Positions 16,905 to 26,030 are shown, numbered from the stretch's first letter. The stretch is DNA of 40,642 nt from Prolixibacteraceae bacterium (GCA_016933815.1 JAFGAF010000104.1:1-40642), one strand, 5' to 3'. Notes: a model not told the origin generated them from the sequence alone. Made by a program: numbers and translations.

Positions 16905-18899
16905 TTAATTTTTATTGCAGCATGCTTTTATTTGCGCAATAGCCCTTTCGCCAAGTTGGGTTTTCTTTTCGATGTGAGTAAGAATTTCGCTAACAAAACT
17001 ATTTGTTTCGAATTTGCCCCTTACCATTTCAAAGTCGGCCATTTTGGTTTTTGCATCGCCATCGCTTCCAAAGCCGGTCATGGCACTAAGTTGGAATTCT
17101 TTTTTGGCATCTTCGTACAACATTTTGTCGAGTTCAATTACGCTTTCTCTCCATCGCTCAACCAGTTTAACCAGATCGGCCGGTGTTATTTCGTCGATTG
17201 TTTTTCCCATGCGTTTTTCCAGTAAGCCCGCCGACCAGTTCCACTCTATGTCGTAGTACGATTGGTGTAATTTCTTGAGAAAATTTTCAATATCGGTCAA
17301 ATTGTTCAGTTTGTTGTTTTCGATATCGCTCAACATTTTTTCTATTTCACTTTTGGGTGCAATAAGGCCTGCAAGGTCAATCCATTCACCTTTACCAACA
17401 TCGGAGTTGGGTTTCAGATAATTGCGAAGTTCTTCAACCGACTTAAATTCTTTTCCGTTGATGTGGGTAATTACCGAGTTCCCTAAAAATTTATCGATGC
17501 CCATGTTGTAGAGCTTCATTCCGCGACGAAGTGAGTTGTCGGTAATTGAGGTGTTTTGATAAATATATTCATTGGAAGCTTCGCCCGAAACTTTTTTAAG
17601 GGTATCGAGTATTTCTATTGCTTTTACCATTTTTTGGATGGTGAAAGGGCTTAGCAAGTTGAAGTTAATACTGTCGATTTTGTTACTGTCGGCTCGTTTG
17701 TCGCGCTTTGGCCATTTCATTGCATCGCGAATGGTTCCCACACTCCTGAGGTTTACGGCAGGTGCAAGCCACGATTTGTCGTTGGCTTCAATAAGGTATG
17801 AGAACGGAAGGTTTGATGTGTCGGAATTTTTATAATGGCGACCCATTACCAATGTGAAAGGTCCAATTTTGGCCGGCCAAAGCAGATACGAGTCGCTGGT
17901 GGTTTTCGATCCGCGCTCAACTATGCCTTGGTGTATTGGGCCGAGCTTGTACATGTGGTTGCTTTGGTTCGATCCTGAACCGGCGTTTAGAAAAGAATAC
18001 ATGCCGGCAATCAGTAGGGTTGATTTGTGGTGGGTAACAGTGTAGGGACCTGCAAATATTGAACAAGCTTCGCCATGGAAACCTTGGCAGTTGGCAAAAA
18101 ATACCGAATTCTCGGCTGAATAACCTTTGCCCAGTTCGCATCCCTGCCCAATATAGCATTTGCTTACAATAACGCCTTCGACAACCGACGAGCCCGATTG
18201 AATAATAAAATCTTTCATTATCACATCGTTGCCAATTTTTACGGGGGCTTCGTGGTTGCTGTTTATCGAACCATTTTCGATTAATCGGGCTCCTTCGATA
18301 TAAACCTCGTCGCCAATCCATACATTTTTTATGGCACCGGTATTGGTTATAGTGCTGTTGTTGCCAATGTGTCCGCGTTTAAAAGCTTTTTGGTTGGCAT
18401 ATTCATTTATTAAGGATTCGAGTTTTTGTATTAGTTCAGGTCTGTGTCGATATAATGTCATTATGTAGGCCAGTGGAGCAGATAGTTGATCGTATATCAA
18501 AATCTCGCGGCCGCCCGATTCATCGAGTACTGCAACTTTTTGGGCATTACCAAAATGACTTTCACCATCGTTGGCAATTAGTTGTACATTATTGATAATT
18601 ACATTGTTGCCAATGTTGTAATTCGAAATGTGATTTTTGACATAGTTGATAAAACAGTTCTCTCCAATACTGCAATTGTGCAGGGTTGAATTATAGATGC
18701 CTGCTTTGCGTTTTATGCCTCCGTATAATTTGATGGTAGCAGTTTGAGAGGCTATTTGTATTACACCGTTAAAGTGCACGTTAAATATTGTTTCGGTGTT
18801 AAAGTCGGGTGCTACAAATATATTGCTCCATTCGTCGCACGTACACATTTGTTGTTTTAATTGTTCAATTTCGGTGTTGGTGAGATTGCGGTAATTCAT
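16905..18899 (-). CDS. DUF4954 family protein, left-handed beta-helix
   Basis: 664 aa. It matches DUF4954 in length and motifs; the family is of unknown function and typical of Bacteroidota and spirochaetes. Residues about 60-310 show hexapeptide-like repeats (IYNSTLHNCSIGENCFIN, IGNNVIINN, IGNDVIMKD, IGQGCELGKG), pointing to a left-handed parallel beta-helix like that of sugar-phosphate nucleotidyl- and acyltransferases. Next is a conserved block with GSGSNQSNHMYKLGPIHQG and LVMGRHYKN (about 335-390). The C-terminal 220 residues are helical and charged. No signal peptide. It starts 11 nt after the methyltransferase gene, so the two are probably co-expressed. An enzyme acting on a sugar or lipid intermediate is possible. 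Confidence 0.85.
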   Translation of the reverse strand: MNYRNLTNTEIEQLKQQMCTCDEWSNIFVAPDFNTETIFNVHFNGVIQIASQTATIKLYGGIKRKAGIYNSTLHNCSIGENCFINYVKNHISNYNIGNNVIINNVQLIANDGESHFGNAQKVAVLDESGGREILIYDQLSAPLAYIMTLYRHRPELIQKLESLINEYANQKAFKRGHIGNNSTITNTGAIKNVWIGDEVYIEGARLIENGSINSNHEAPVKIGNDVIMKDFIIQSGSSVVEGVIVSKCYIGQGCELGKGYSAENSVFFANCQGFHGEACSIFAGPYTVTHHKSTLLIAGMYSFLNAGSGSNQSNHMYKLGPIHQGIVERGSKTTSDSYLLWPAKIGPFTLVMGRHYKNSDTSNLPFSYLIEANDKSWLAPAVNLRSVGTIRDAMKWPKRDKRADSNKIDSINFNLLSPFTIQKMVKAIEILDTLKKVSGEASNEYIYQNTSITDNSLRRGMKLYNMGIDKFLGNSVITHINGKEFKSVEELRNYLKPNSDVGKGEWIDLAGLIAPKSEIEKMLSDIENNKLNNLTDIENFLKKLHQSYYDIEWNWSAGLLEKRMGKTIDEITPADLVKLVERWRESVIELDKMLYEDAKKEFQLSAMTGFGSDGDAKTKMADFEMVRGKFETNSFVSEILTHIEKKTQLGERAIAQIKACCNKN

Positions 18900-18910
18900 A
18901 ATTGCGTTTT

Positions 18911-19633
18911 TTACATTATTGTTAGTTCTGCCAAATAATCGTAATGGGGTCCGTATTCAATAATTTTTGTTTTATATCCGCAGCTTTCGGCAATATCGCT
19001 TAAAAAAACATGGTCGGCAAATAACCACGAGAATGGTTTGCCATTTATGTGCTTGTAGCTTAATTGATAATCGATTTCGCCATAGTAAGTTTCTGCGTTG
19101 ATGTCGAGCATAAACGAACCGTCATCTTGCTCGTAAAGATAAATCAAATCGGATGAATCGAGCAAAATTTTTCCGCCTTGATTTAACATTTTTTTCAGAT
19201 GTGTTAATAAATTGATGAGCCCGTTTGGGGTGCCGGCAATTCCAATGCCATTCATTAATAGTAAAATTGTATCGAATTGCTTGCCTGAAAAAAGCATGAT
19301 GTCGCTGTTGATAACTTCTTTAATGCCACGGTTTTTCATCACTTCGCAACAAGGCAACGATATTTCGAGGGCTGAAACTTCGAAGCCTTGTTTTTGCAGC
19401 CATAATGCATGAGATCCAGCTCCGGCGCCAACATCGAGAATTTTGCCCTTGCATTTTTTTAGCGCCAAGCGTTCAAGCATTGGCATGTTTTTGTAATTGC
19501 GAAAGAAATATTCGGGGGGTAGTTCTTCATCGTCAACTACCGACGATGAAACGATAATTGGAGTATTGTCGTTTGAATAAAAATAGTTTGAAATTGCTTG
19601 CCCTATCGGATCTGTTGTTGTTTCAATGTTCAT
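18911..19633 (-). CDS. class I SAM-dependent methyltransferase
   Basis: 240 aa from the ATG at 19631-19633; the frame is open to a TTG at 19657, which I rejected. The SAM-binding motif I is KILDVGAGAGSHALWLQKQGF, followed by the acidic loop VSALEIS and post-motif LLLMNGIGIAG, all typical of the Methyltransf_11/25 group. A LKKMLNQGGKILLDSSDL stretch is the usual motif III. The N-terminus lacks any added domain, and the C-terminal third is specific to this protein and probably binds the substrate, which cannot be deduced. It sits between a 96-aa unknown (34 nt upstream) and DUF4954 (11 nt downstream). Confidence 0.85.
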   Translation of the reverse strand: MNIETTTDPIGQAISNYFYSNDNTPIIVSSSVVDDEELPPEYFFRNYKNMPMLERLALKKCKGKILDVGAGAGSHALWLQKQGFEVSALEISLPCCEVMKNRGIKEVINSDIMLFSGKQFDTILLLMNGIGIAGTPNGLINLLTHLKKMLNQGGKILLDSSDLIYLYEQDDGSFMLDINAETYYGEIDYQLSYKHINGKPFSWLFADHVFLSDIAESCGYKTKIIEYGPHYDYLAELTIM

Positions 19634-19667
19634 AAAGATGTTTGAAATATTATTCAAAAATAATAAA

Positions 19668-19958
19668 TCAAACTGAAACAGGCTGACTAAATTCTACAGT
19701 TGACGATATTAATTTTAAACAGTTCTGTTTTATTTTAGAATAAATATAGAAGCCTTTATTGAGTCCTTTCGATATGATGAAAATCCGGGAATCGTTAAAT
19801 TGCTTGGCAGTTTCAATTACAAAATCGAGATTGATGTTTTCTTTGTGGAGCCACAAGTTGGCATCGAGGTTGCCAGGAATGAGTTTAAGACCGTTTCTCT
19901 CGGCTTGTTCGAAGAACATTTGAGCAGTTTGGTATTCAATGTTTTCAGTTAAATTCAT
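19668..19958 (-). CDS. small hypothetical protein, 96 aa
   Basis: I do not recognise a family. The protein is soluble-looking with no signal peptide. Helical segments at about 1-22 (TENIEYQTAQMFFEQAERNGL) and 42-52 flank LDANLWLHKENINLDF, and a beta-like stretch RIFIISKGLNKGFYIYSK follows (about 58-75). The start ATG (19956-19958) has no alternative. It lies 34 nt before the methyltransferase gene on the same strand and after a strong terminator of the porin gene. It therefore probably begins the transcript that includes the methyltransferase and DUF4954. Confidence 0.62.
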   Translation of the reverse strand: MNLTENIEYQTAQMFFEQAERNGLKLIPGNLDANLWLHKENINLDFVIETAKQFNDSRIFIISKGLNKGFYIYSKIKQNCLKLISSTVEFSQPVSV

Positions 19959-20004
19959 AGTTTTCAGTTTTTAAAATTCAAGTGGGTTACTTGTTATTTA
20001 AATA

Positions 20005-20037
20005 CAATTTAGGAAGGGCTTCCCCCCTCCTAAATTG
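20005..20037 (-). terminator. terminator of the FadL-type porin gene
   Basis: CAATTTAGGA (20005-20014) pairs with TCCTAAATTG (20028-20037). The stem continues, after one A/C mismatch, with GGG/CCC around a 5-nt loop. On the minus strand it is followed by TATTTAAATAAC. It lies 15 nt past the porin stop codon. Confidence 0.7.
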
Positions 20038-20051
20038 CATTTATTTCTTAA

Positions 20052-21653
20052 TTAAAAACGAAAACCTAAAGTAATTGTTGCTTGGTGGTTGAATTCGTTG
20101 ATGTTAGCCAATGCACTTCCGTTGTTCGGATTGGTATATAAAATCTCGTGCACTTTTTCGACATAGCTGAGTTGGTTGAGCCGGTATGCAAAATCGATAA
20201 AAAAGTGTTTTTGCCTGTATCCGAAACCTCCGGTGTAGGCCATGTAGGTATCGTTGCTGTTAGCAATGTCGATACTGCTGCCATCGCGGTATTCGAACTT
20301 TGATTGCCATGGATTGCCGAAATAATTAAAACCACCACGAAGGCTAATGTTGGGCGATACTCGCACTTCGGTACCAAAACGTAAATTGCCGGTTGCTTTA
20401 AGTGCATTGTTTATGTCTGAATTCTGATCGGAGTAATCATATCCGTCGCCGGATTCTCTTATTTTTGCTTTTGCATAGTTCACCATTTCATAATCGACAC
20501 TGAACAGGGCTTTGTCTGATAAACTGTAGGCTGCGCTCAGGTTAATCTTTGATGGTGTTGCCAGATTGTAATTGTATCTGATTGAATTGCTAGATTCCCA
20601 GTTGTTTTTAAATCCTAATTCTTCGTTGCCTATAGCCTGATCGTAATGTGCTTTTACCGTTTTTTCTTCATAAAAGGTCATTTCGTAAAATGTAGGTGTG
20701 TGGAAAGAAGCACCTAACCTTAACGATTTAAACGGACGGTAAATTAAACCTGTTTTGAAATTGACACCAACACCCGATTCTGTGGTTTCGGTATTAATTT
20801 TATAGTCGTTCAAGTAATCGCTTTTATTTAAGTTGTCGATTTCGGAATAAATAACACTTGTTTGATAATTCAGATCGGTTAAGCCCAACGATGCCCCCAT
20901 GTATAATTTATGGTTAATGTTTAAACCAACCGACATTAAGTATTCATCTATATAGCCTTTGCGGCTGCTGATACGTTTTTGTTGATGTGCCCTAATGCCG
21001 GTAGCTTCGTATCCAATGCCCAAAAGGTTATTGTTGCTGTCGTAAATTTCGTAGTCGGTATAGTCGGTTAAATCGTTATAATAAACGCCTTCAATAACAT
21101 TTGGATCGGGATCTTCATCAATAAGCCAGGTGTCCCATACAAGCCCCTCGTAATGTCCGTTAAAGCTTTCCGGATTTCCTATGTCATTGGCATAATCGGT
21201 ATAATAACTAAGCAACGATGTTTGGGCATCGAAGCCCTGTATGTACGAGTTTGAATGAAAATTTTTAAGCCTGTTGAGGCCGGCACCAAAACTAATGCTT
21301 ACAAGTCCGCTGTTCGAGTTGGTGTTAACGGTAGCTACATAGCTAAGGTTGCTGATTACCGCACGGTACCTGTCTTCTGATTCGTTATTGCCTAAATACG
21401 ACGAGTTAATTTGGTTAATATTGAGCGAAGGAGTAAATGCAAATTCATTCGATCGATAAAAGCCCAAACCTGCAGGGTTAATGCTTGCCGAAGCAAAATC
21501 GCCGCCTAAGGCACCAAAGGCACTACCCATGGCCATCGATCGAGCCGATCCGCCGTATTCAGTTTGTGAATATCGCAGTGCATTGAAAAAGTCTTGTGCC
21601 GAAGCAATATTTAAACTTAGTAGTGCTATTATAATTAATATATTACGTTTCAT
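20052..21653 (-). CDS. FadL/OMPP1-type outer-membrane transport protein
   Basis: 533 aa. A signal peptide covers about residues 1-19 (ASA before Q). The mature start has the FadL signature: ALRYSQTEYGGSARSMAMGSAFGALGGDFASASINPAGL (about 25-63), the hatch region with the conserved NPAGL. The remainder is strand after strand (GAGLNRLKNF, MSVGLNINHKLYMGASLGLT, GVGVNFKTGLIYRPF, ATITLGFRF at the end), fitting a 14-stranded barrel. Members import hydrophobic molecules such as fatty acids or aromatics. The substrate is not inferable here. It follows the aromatic-rich lipoprotein gene by 57 nt, so the two may share a transcript. Confidence 0.88.
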   Translation of the reverse strand: MKRNILIIIALLSLNIASAQDFFNALRYSQTEYGGSARSMAMGSAFGALGGDFASASINPAGLGFYRSNEFAFTPSLNINQINSSYLGNNESEDRYRAVISNLSYVATVNTNSNSGLVSISFGAGLNRLKNFHSNSYIQGFDAQTSLLSYYTDYANDIGNPESFNGHYEGLVWDTWLIDEDPDPNVIEGVYYNDLTDYTDYEIYDSNNNLLGIGYEATGIRAHQQKRISSRKGYIDEYLMSVGLNINHKLYMGASLGLTDLNYQTSVIYSEIDNLNKSDYLNDYKINTETTESGVGVNFKTGLIYRPFKSLRLGASFHTPTFYEMTFYEEKTVKAHYDQAIGNEELGFKNNWESSNSIRYNYNLATPSKINLSAAYSLSDKALFSVDYEMVNYAKAKIRESGDGYDYSDQNSDINNALKATGNLRFGTEVRVSPNISLRGGFNYFGNPWQSKFEYRDGSSIDIANSNDTYMAYTGGFGYRQKHFFIDFAYRLNQLSYVEKVHEILYTNPNNGSALANINEFNHQATITLGFRF

Positions 21654-21710
21654 GACTATGTGGTTAATGCGTTTAATACTTAATTATTAATGTATGCAGG
21701 TCAACATGAA

Positions 21711-23279
21711 TTAACGTCTGCCACCCGACGATGATGATGATGACGACGATGAGCTACGGCTACCCGATGAGCTGCTACCCGAACTGTACGAGCTTGAGCT
21801 GCTTCCGCTTGAATAGCTGCTTCGTGAGCTGCTACCGCTTGAGTAACTGCTGCTTGAGCTGCTTCGCGATGGTGCTGAATAGCTGCTGCTACTACGGCTG
21901 CTCCTCGATGATGAGCTGCTGCTTGGTTGGTAGCTGCGGCTACTTGAACTGCTCGATGGGCTGCTTTTGTAGCTTGAACTGCTTCCCGAACGGCTTGAAC
22001 TGCTCGATGGTGCGGTGTAGCTGCGCGACGAACTGCTTGTTGACGGAATGGTATAACTGCGGCTTGTACTTCGGCTTGTGCTGCTTGGAGCTGTTTGTGT
22101 GCTTTGGCTGCTGCGGTTATATGTTGCTCGGGTATTGCTACGTGGTGTGTTATAGCTTTGTGTGTAGCTGCGTGTTCCGGTTGTTGTGCTTTTTGTGTCG
22201 CTAACAGTTGACCTGTAACTGGTATTGCTGCTTGAGCGTGCCCTTGGCGCAGTACTTGTGCTAACACCGGTACTGCGATTGGTATTGCTGTTAGTAGTGT
22301 TAACTCTTGTGTTGCTTTCGGTGTTGCGTGTTCCGGTATTTCTGCGTTTTTCGGTTAATATTTCGCTTTGTGGTACAGTGCGATTGGCCGATGCCGATTT
22401 TTGAGCCGAAGCAACAATGTTGTCGGTACCAGATGTGCCACGGCGTCCACTTACTGTTGCCGATTTGTTGGTGGTTTGTCCGCTGCGAGCGTAAGTTTCG
22501 CCAGCAGATGTGCGAACTCCACCGCCTCCGCTATAAGTGTTGGGGCGACTCGAGCGCCTTTCGCCATTGTAGTAATCGGTTTTCTTACCTGCGTAATAAG
22601 GGTAGTTGTTGTAATGATGCGGATAATGGTGGTAATAATACGGGTAATAAGAATAGTAAGGCGAAAAGCCCCAATACGAGTATGGCGAATACCATGAGTT
22701 GTACCCGTACCAGCCTCCATACGAATAATACGGCCTGTACCAGTAGCTGTCGTAATACCATGGATCCCAGTAGTGGTAGCTCCAGCTTGAATAATAAGGG
22801 GTATAGCCCCAGTTGAAACTTAAGTTCCAGTATGGGTCGGGATCGTAATAGTAAGGATTGTGAAAACGACGAATACGATCGGCATAAGAGTAGTTGTCGT
22901 CGATGTAGTAATTGTTAACAACATAAGAGCCATCTTCTTCATCGGTGAAGAAAATGGTATCGTTACCTTCCGATTCGATATTTTCAAGGTTATAAGCTTG
23001 TACATCGTTAAACCACGATGGTTCTTCATCGGCGTAAATGTAATTGTTAAGAGTTTTTGTGCCGTCAGTTCCTTCTTCTAGCTCGCTAACAATAATTGTA
23101 TTGTCGCCAGTTTGTGTGCTTTCGCTCAGGGCAGTTAGCTCTTCACTACTAATTTCGGGGATATTATCTCCGGGCCAGTAGTATAAGTCGTCAATGTAAG
23201 TGCTTCCGGTTTGCAAGCTGGTGCTGCATGCCGTTGCAATTAATGCGACCAATCCGATAATGATTACTTTAGGTTTCAT
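21711..23279 (-). CDS. Tyr/Trp-rich, Ser-rich lipoprotein (unknown function)
   Basis: 522 aa. Signal peptide with lipobox LIATAC (Cys18 modified), so an envelope lipoprotein. Layout: acidic region 25-135; an extreme aromatic region at about 142-229 where Tyr and Trp make up about half of the residues, broken by Ser, Pro, Gly and His; then about 280 residues of low complexity rich in Ser, Thr, Arg and Asn. The last 110 residues are mainly Ser with SSYSSGSS-like units. No known domain was recognised. The start is firm: an AGGAGGA Shine-Dalgarno lies 6 nt before the ATG, rare in this group. Structural roles such as adhesion or envelope or matrix scaffolding are guesses. Repetitive codons make the tail prone to length change. 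Confidence 0.82.
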   Translation of the reverse strand: MKPKVIIIGLVALIATACSTSLQTGSTYIDDLYYWPGDNIPEISSEELTALSESTQTGDNTIIVSELEEGTDGTKTLNNYIYADEEPSWFNDVQAYNLENIESEGNDTIFFTDEEDGSYVVNNYYIDDNYSYADRIRRFHNPYYYDPDPYWNLSFNWGYTPYYSSWSYHYWDPWYYDSYWYRPYYSYGGWYGYNSWYSPYSYWGFSPYYSYYPYYYHHYPHHYNNYPYYAGKKTDYYNGERRSSRPNTYSGGGGVRTSAGETYARSGQTTNKSATVSGRRGTSGTDNIVASAQKSASANRTVPQSEILTEKRRNTGTRNTESNTRVNTTNSNTNRSTGVSTSTAPRARSSSNTSYRSTVSDTKSTTTGTRSYTQSYNTPRSNTRATYNRSSQSTQTAPSSTSRSTSRSYTIPSTSSSSRSYTAPSSSSSRSGSSSSYKSSPSSSSSSRSYQPSSSSSSRSSRSSSSYSAPSRSSSSSSYSSGSSSRSSYSSGSSSSSYSSGSSSSGSRSSSSSSSSSSGGRR

Positions 23280-23285
23280 AACTTG

Positions 23286-23292
23286 TCCTCCT
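23286..23292 (-). promoter_or_regulatory. strong Shine-Dalgarno of the aromatic-rich lipoprotein gene
   Basis: On the minus strand this reads AGGAGGA, 6 nt before the ATG at 23277-23279. It is a near-complete complement to the 16S anti-SD. None of the other starts I checked closely in this window has a comparable site, in keeping with the usual lack of SD use in Bacteroidota. Confidence 0.65.
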
Positions 23293-23381
23293 TAGGCTTT
23301 ATATTTTTGTTTTTTTGTGCTTTATTTGTAAACTTTTTTATACGTTCAAAAATAAACAAATACTATACCAAAGGATAGAAA

Positions 23382-24857
23382 ATGGCAAAGGAATTAACTT
23401 CGAAAAGTGAAAATTATTCTCAGTGGTACAACGATTTGGTTGTAAAGGCCGATTTAGCTGAGAATTCGGCCGTAAGGGGATGCATGGTAATTAAGCCTTA
23501 TGGCTATGCAATATGGGAAAAGATGCAGGCCGAACTCGACCGTATGTTCAAAGAAACCGGGCACGTAAATGCATATTTTCCGCTGTTTATACCAAAATCG
23601 TTCTTCAGTAAAGAGGCCGATCACGTTGAGGGGTTTGCCAAAGAGTGTGCTGTTGTAACTCATTACCGTTTGAAAAACGACCCCGACGGCAATGGTGTTG
23701 TGGTCGATCCGGCTGCAAAACTCGAAGAAGAACTGATTGTGCGTCCCACTTCTGAAACCATTATCTGGAACACTTACAAAAATTGGATACAATCGTGGCG
23801 CGATTTACCTATTTTGTGTAACCAATGGGCTAACGTTGTGCGTTGGGAAATGCGTACCCGCTTGTTTTTACGTACTGCCGAATTCCTTTGGCAAGAAGGA
23901 CATACAGCACACGCAACAAAAGAAGAGGCCATTGAAGAAACATTCAAAATGGTAAATGTTTATGCCGATTTTGCCGAAAACTTTATGGCAATGCCTGTAA
24001 TTAAAGGGCATAAGTCGGAAAACGAACGTTTTGCTGGTGCACTCGACACACTTACCATTGAAGCTTTGATGCAAGATGGTAAAGCTTTACAATCGGGTAC
24101 TTCGCACTTTTTAGGTCAAAACTTTGCAAAAGCATTCGATGTTCAATTTGCCAATAAAGAAGGTAAACTCGATTATGTTTGGGCTACCTCGTGGGGTGTT
24201 TCAACTCGGTTAATGGGGGCTTTAGTGATGGCTCACTCCGACGATAATGGCTTGGTGCTGCCTCCAAAACTGGCTCCTTTTCAGGTGGTTATTGTACCTA
24301 TTTATAAGAACGACGAGCAACTTGCGGCTATTTCGGTTAAGGCCAACGAGATAGTTGCTAAACTTAAGGCTAAAGGGATTTCGGTGAAGTTCGACAATAA
24401 CGATGCCAAAAAACCTGGTTGGAAATTTGCCGAGTACGAATTGAAAGGTGTACCTGTTCGTTTAGCAATGGGTCCTCGCGATTTGGAAAATGGTACAGTT
24501 GAAGTTGCACGTCGCGACTTATTGACCAAGGAAGTGGTTAATATTGATGGAATTGATCAGTATGTGGACAATTTGCTTGAAATTATTCAACAAACAATTT
24601 ATAAAAAGGCCTTCGACTACAGAACAGAGCATACAACGAATGTTGATACCTGGGATGAATTTAAAGAGGTGTTGGCCAATAAAGGCGGATTTATTTCGGC
24701 TCATTGGGACGGAACCCGCGAAACCGAGCAGCTTATCAAAGACGAAACAAAAGCTACCATAAGGTGTATTCCGCTCGATGCGGTTGAGGAAGAGGGCAAA
24801 TGTGTTTACTCGGGTAAACCTTCGAACAAACGTGTGTTGTTTGCAGTAGCCTATTAA
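23382..24857 (+). CDS. proS: prolyl-tRNA synthetase, eukaryote/archaeal type
   Basis: 491 aa. Class II synthetase that charges tRNA-Pro. It is the short form without the bacterial editing insertion. Class II motif 1 lies around [28 protein letters not shown] is at 121-132, motif 2 [21 protein letters not shown] is at 154-174, and [15 protein letters not shown] plus [22 protein letters not shown] lead to motif 3. The anticodon-binding domain (about 285-390) precedes the C-terminal domain, which ends in the conserved Ala-Tyr. Only two Cys remain in the C-terminal domain, where archaeal relatives often have four for zinc, so metal binding may be lost. A strong terminator follows. Confidence 0.95.
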   Translation: MAKELTSKSENYSQWYNDLVVKADLAENSAVRGCMVIKPYGYAIWEKMQAELDRMFKETGHVNAYFPLFIPKSFFSKEADHVEGFAKECAVVTHYRLKNDPDGNGVVVDPAAKLEEELIVRPTSETIIWNTYKNWIQSWRDLPILCNQWANVVRWEMRTRLFLRTAEFLWQEGHTAHATKEEAIEETFKMVNVYADFAENFMAMPVIKGHKSENERFAGALDTLTIEALMQDGKALQSGTSHFLGQNFAKAFDVQFANKEGKLDYVWATSWGVSTRLMGALVMAHSDDNGLVLPPKLAPFQVVIVPIYKNDEQLAAISVKANEIVAKLKAKGISVKFDNNDAKKPGWKFAEYELKGVPVRLAMGPRDLENGTVEVARRDLLTKEVVNIDGIDQYVDNLLEIIQQTIYKKAFDYRTEHTTNVDTWDEFKEVLANKGGFISAHWDGTRETEQLIKDETKATIRCIPLDAVEEEGKCVYSGKPSNKRVLFAVAY

Positions 24858-24881
24858 TTTCAAAAAAAATATTCTTACTTT

Positions 24882-24918
24882 TGAGACTGTCTATTCATTG
24901 GACAGTCTCATTTTTTTT
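24882..24918 (+). terminator. Rho-independent terminator of proS
   Basis: Perfect 10-bp stem TGAGACTGTC (24882-24891) / GACAGTCTCA (24901-24910) with a 9-nt loop, followed by eight T (24911-24918). It lies 24 nt past the proS stop and fits an intrinsic terminator in every respect. Confidence 0.9.
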
Positions 24919-24936
24919 ACTATTAACCATTTTACT

Positions 24937-25032
24937 ATGAAACGAGCATGTAAAATATTCACATCCAAGTTGATGATAATATACTTCATGCGAGTTCCAT
25001 ACGACCTTAAAAAATTAACAATTATCGTATGA
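24937..25032 (+). CDS. possible 31-aa leader ORF coupled to the SDR gene
   Basis: ATG at 24937, 31 codons, with stop TGA at 25030-25032 overlapping the SDR start ATG at 25029-25031 (ATGA). It begins MKRACKIFTSKLM and is basic and hydrophobic. It lies directly between the proS terminator and the SDR gene, where the SDR transcript must start. The ATGA overlap is the same coupling seen in the rfb operon. It may be a real leader peptide, or chance in a 110-nt gap; codon use cannot decide at this length. Confidence 0.25.
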   Translation: MKRACKIFTSKLMIIYFMRVPYDLKKLTIIV

Positions 25033-26030
25033 AAGTATTGTTTATTGGTGGTACAGGTAATATTTCAACAGCCAGTTCACGTTTGGCCATCGAAAGAGGA
25101 ATCGATTTGTATCATTTAAACCGGGGGCTTACCAAAAGGAATATTCCGGGGGTAAAAACTATTGTGGCCGATATGGCTAATTCGCAGCAAGTTGCCGAGG
25201 CTTTGATAGGGCATAACTTCGATGTGGTGGTGAATTTTATTGCTTTTAAACCCGAGGAGGTTAAACGTGATATTGCTCTTTTTAAAGGAAAAACAAAACA
25301 GTACATTTTTATCAGCTCGGCTTCGGCCTATCAAAAACCCGGTGGGCATCCGGTAATAACCGAATCGACACCACTTTGCAATCCTTATTGGGATTACTCG
25401 CGCGATAAGATTACTTGTGAAGAGATTCTGAACAATGAATTTCGAAACAGCGGTTTCCCAATTACCATTGTTCGCCCATCGTTAACCTACGAAACGGTTA
25501 TACCGGTTGCCATTGGCAGTTGGATCGATTTTACAATAGTTGAGCGAATGAGGCAGGGCAAAAAAATTATTATTCATGGCGACGGAACTTCGCTCTGGAC
25601 AATTACTCATTCGGCCGATTTTGCAAAAGGTTTTGTAGGGCTTTTGGGACATCAGCAGGCCATTGGGCACAGCTTTCATATAACTTCGGACGAAATTTTA
25701 ACATGGAACCAGATATACGAAGCTGTAGCCAATGCCGCAGGTGCGAAGCTGAATGCCGTTCATATTGCATCCGATTTTATTTGCGATGTAGCCGATCAAA
25801 TGGGCATGCATTGGATGAGGGGCGGACTGCTGGGCGATAAGTCGCAAAGCGTTATTTTCGATAATTCGAAAATTAAACGTTTTGTTCCCGAATTTACTGC
25901 AAGTATTCCATTCTCAGTAGGCATAAAACAAACCATTGAGTGGTTCGAAGCTCATCCGCAACGCATGGTAATCGATCAATCAAACAACGATTTTATCGAT
26001 AAAGTACTTGCTCGATATGGTGCATTATAA
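25029..26030 (+). CDS. NAD-dependent epimerase/dehydratase family (SDR) protein
   Basis: 333 aa. A Rossmann start MKVLFIGGTGNIST (1-14) has an altered glycine motif (GGTGNIS, the third Gly replaced by Ser), as in atypical SDRs related to the RNA-binding CSP41 and isoflavone-reductase-like branches. FISSASAYQK is at 94-103, and Tyr123 and Lys127 in YSRDK form the catalytic pair. The central GSWIDFTIVERMRQGKKIIIHGDGTSLWTITHSADFAKGFVGLL is typical of extended SDRs. Substrate unknown; a nucleotide-sugar role is possible but not shown. It converges on the M56 gene and overlaps its end by 6 nt. Confidence 0.85.
   Translation: MKVLFIGGTGNISTASSRLAIERGIDLYHLNRGLTKRNIPGVKTIVADMANSQQVAEALIGHNFDVVVNFIAFKPEEVKRDIALFKGKTKQYIFISSASAYQKPGGHPVITESTPLCNPYWDYSRDKITCEEILNNEFRNSGFPITIVRPSLTYETVIPVAIGSWIDFTIVERMRQGKKIIIHGDGTSLWTITHSADFAKGFVGLLGHQQAIGHSFHITSDEILTWNQIYEAVANAAGAKLNAVHIASDFICDVADQMGMHWMRGGLLGDKSQSVIFDNSKIKRFVPEFTASIPFSVGIKQTIEWFEAHPQRMVIDQSNNDFIDKVLARYGAL

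Noticed and set aside
21701-22267. 188-aa open frame rich in Ala, Gln and His on the minus strand
   Set aside because: It is a second frame of the Ser-rich tail of the lipoprotein gene. Repeated AGC-type codons lack stops in several frames. It has no own start context or sensible protein.
22307-22816. 169-aa and 109-aa open frames on the plus strand
   Set aside because: Antisense to the low-complexity lipoprotein; composition is only a reading of its repeats.
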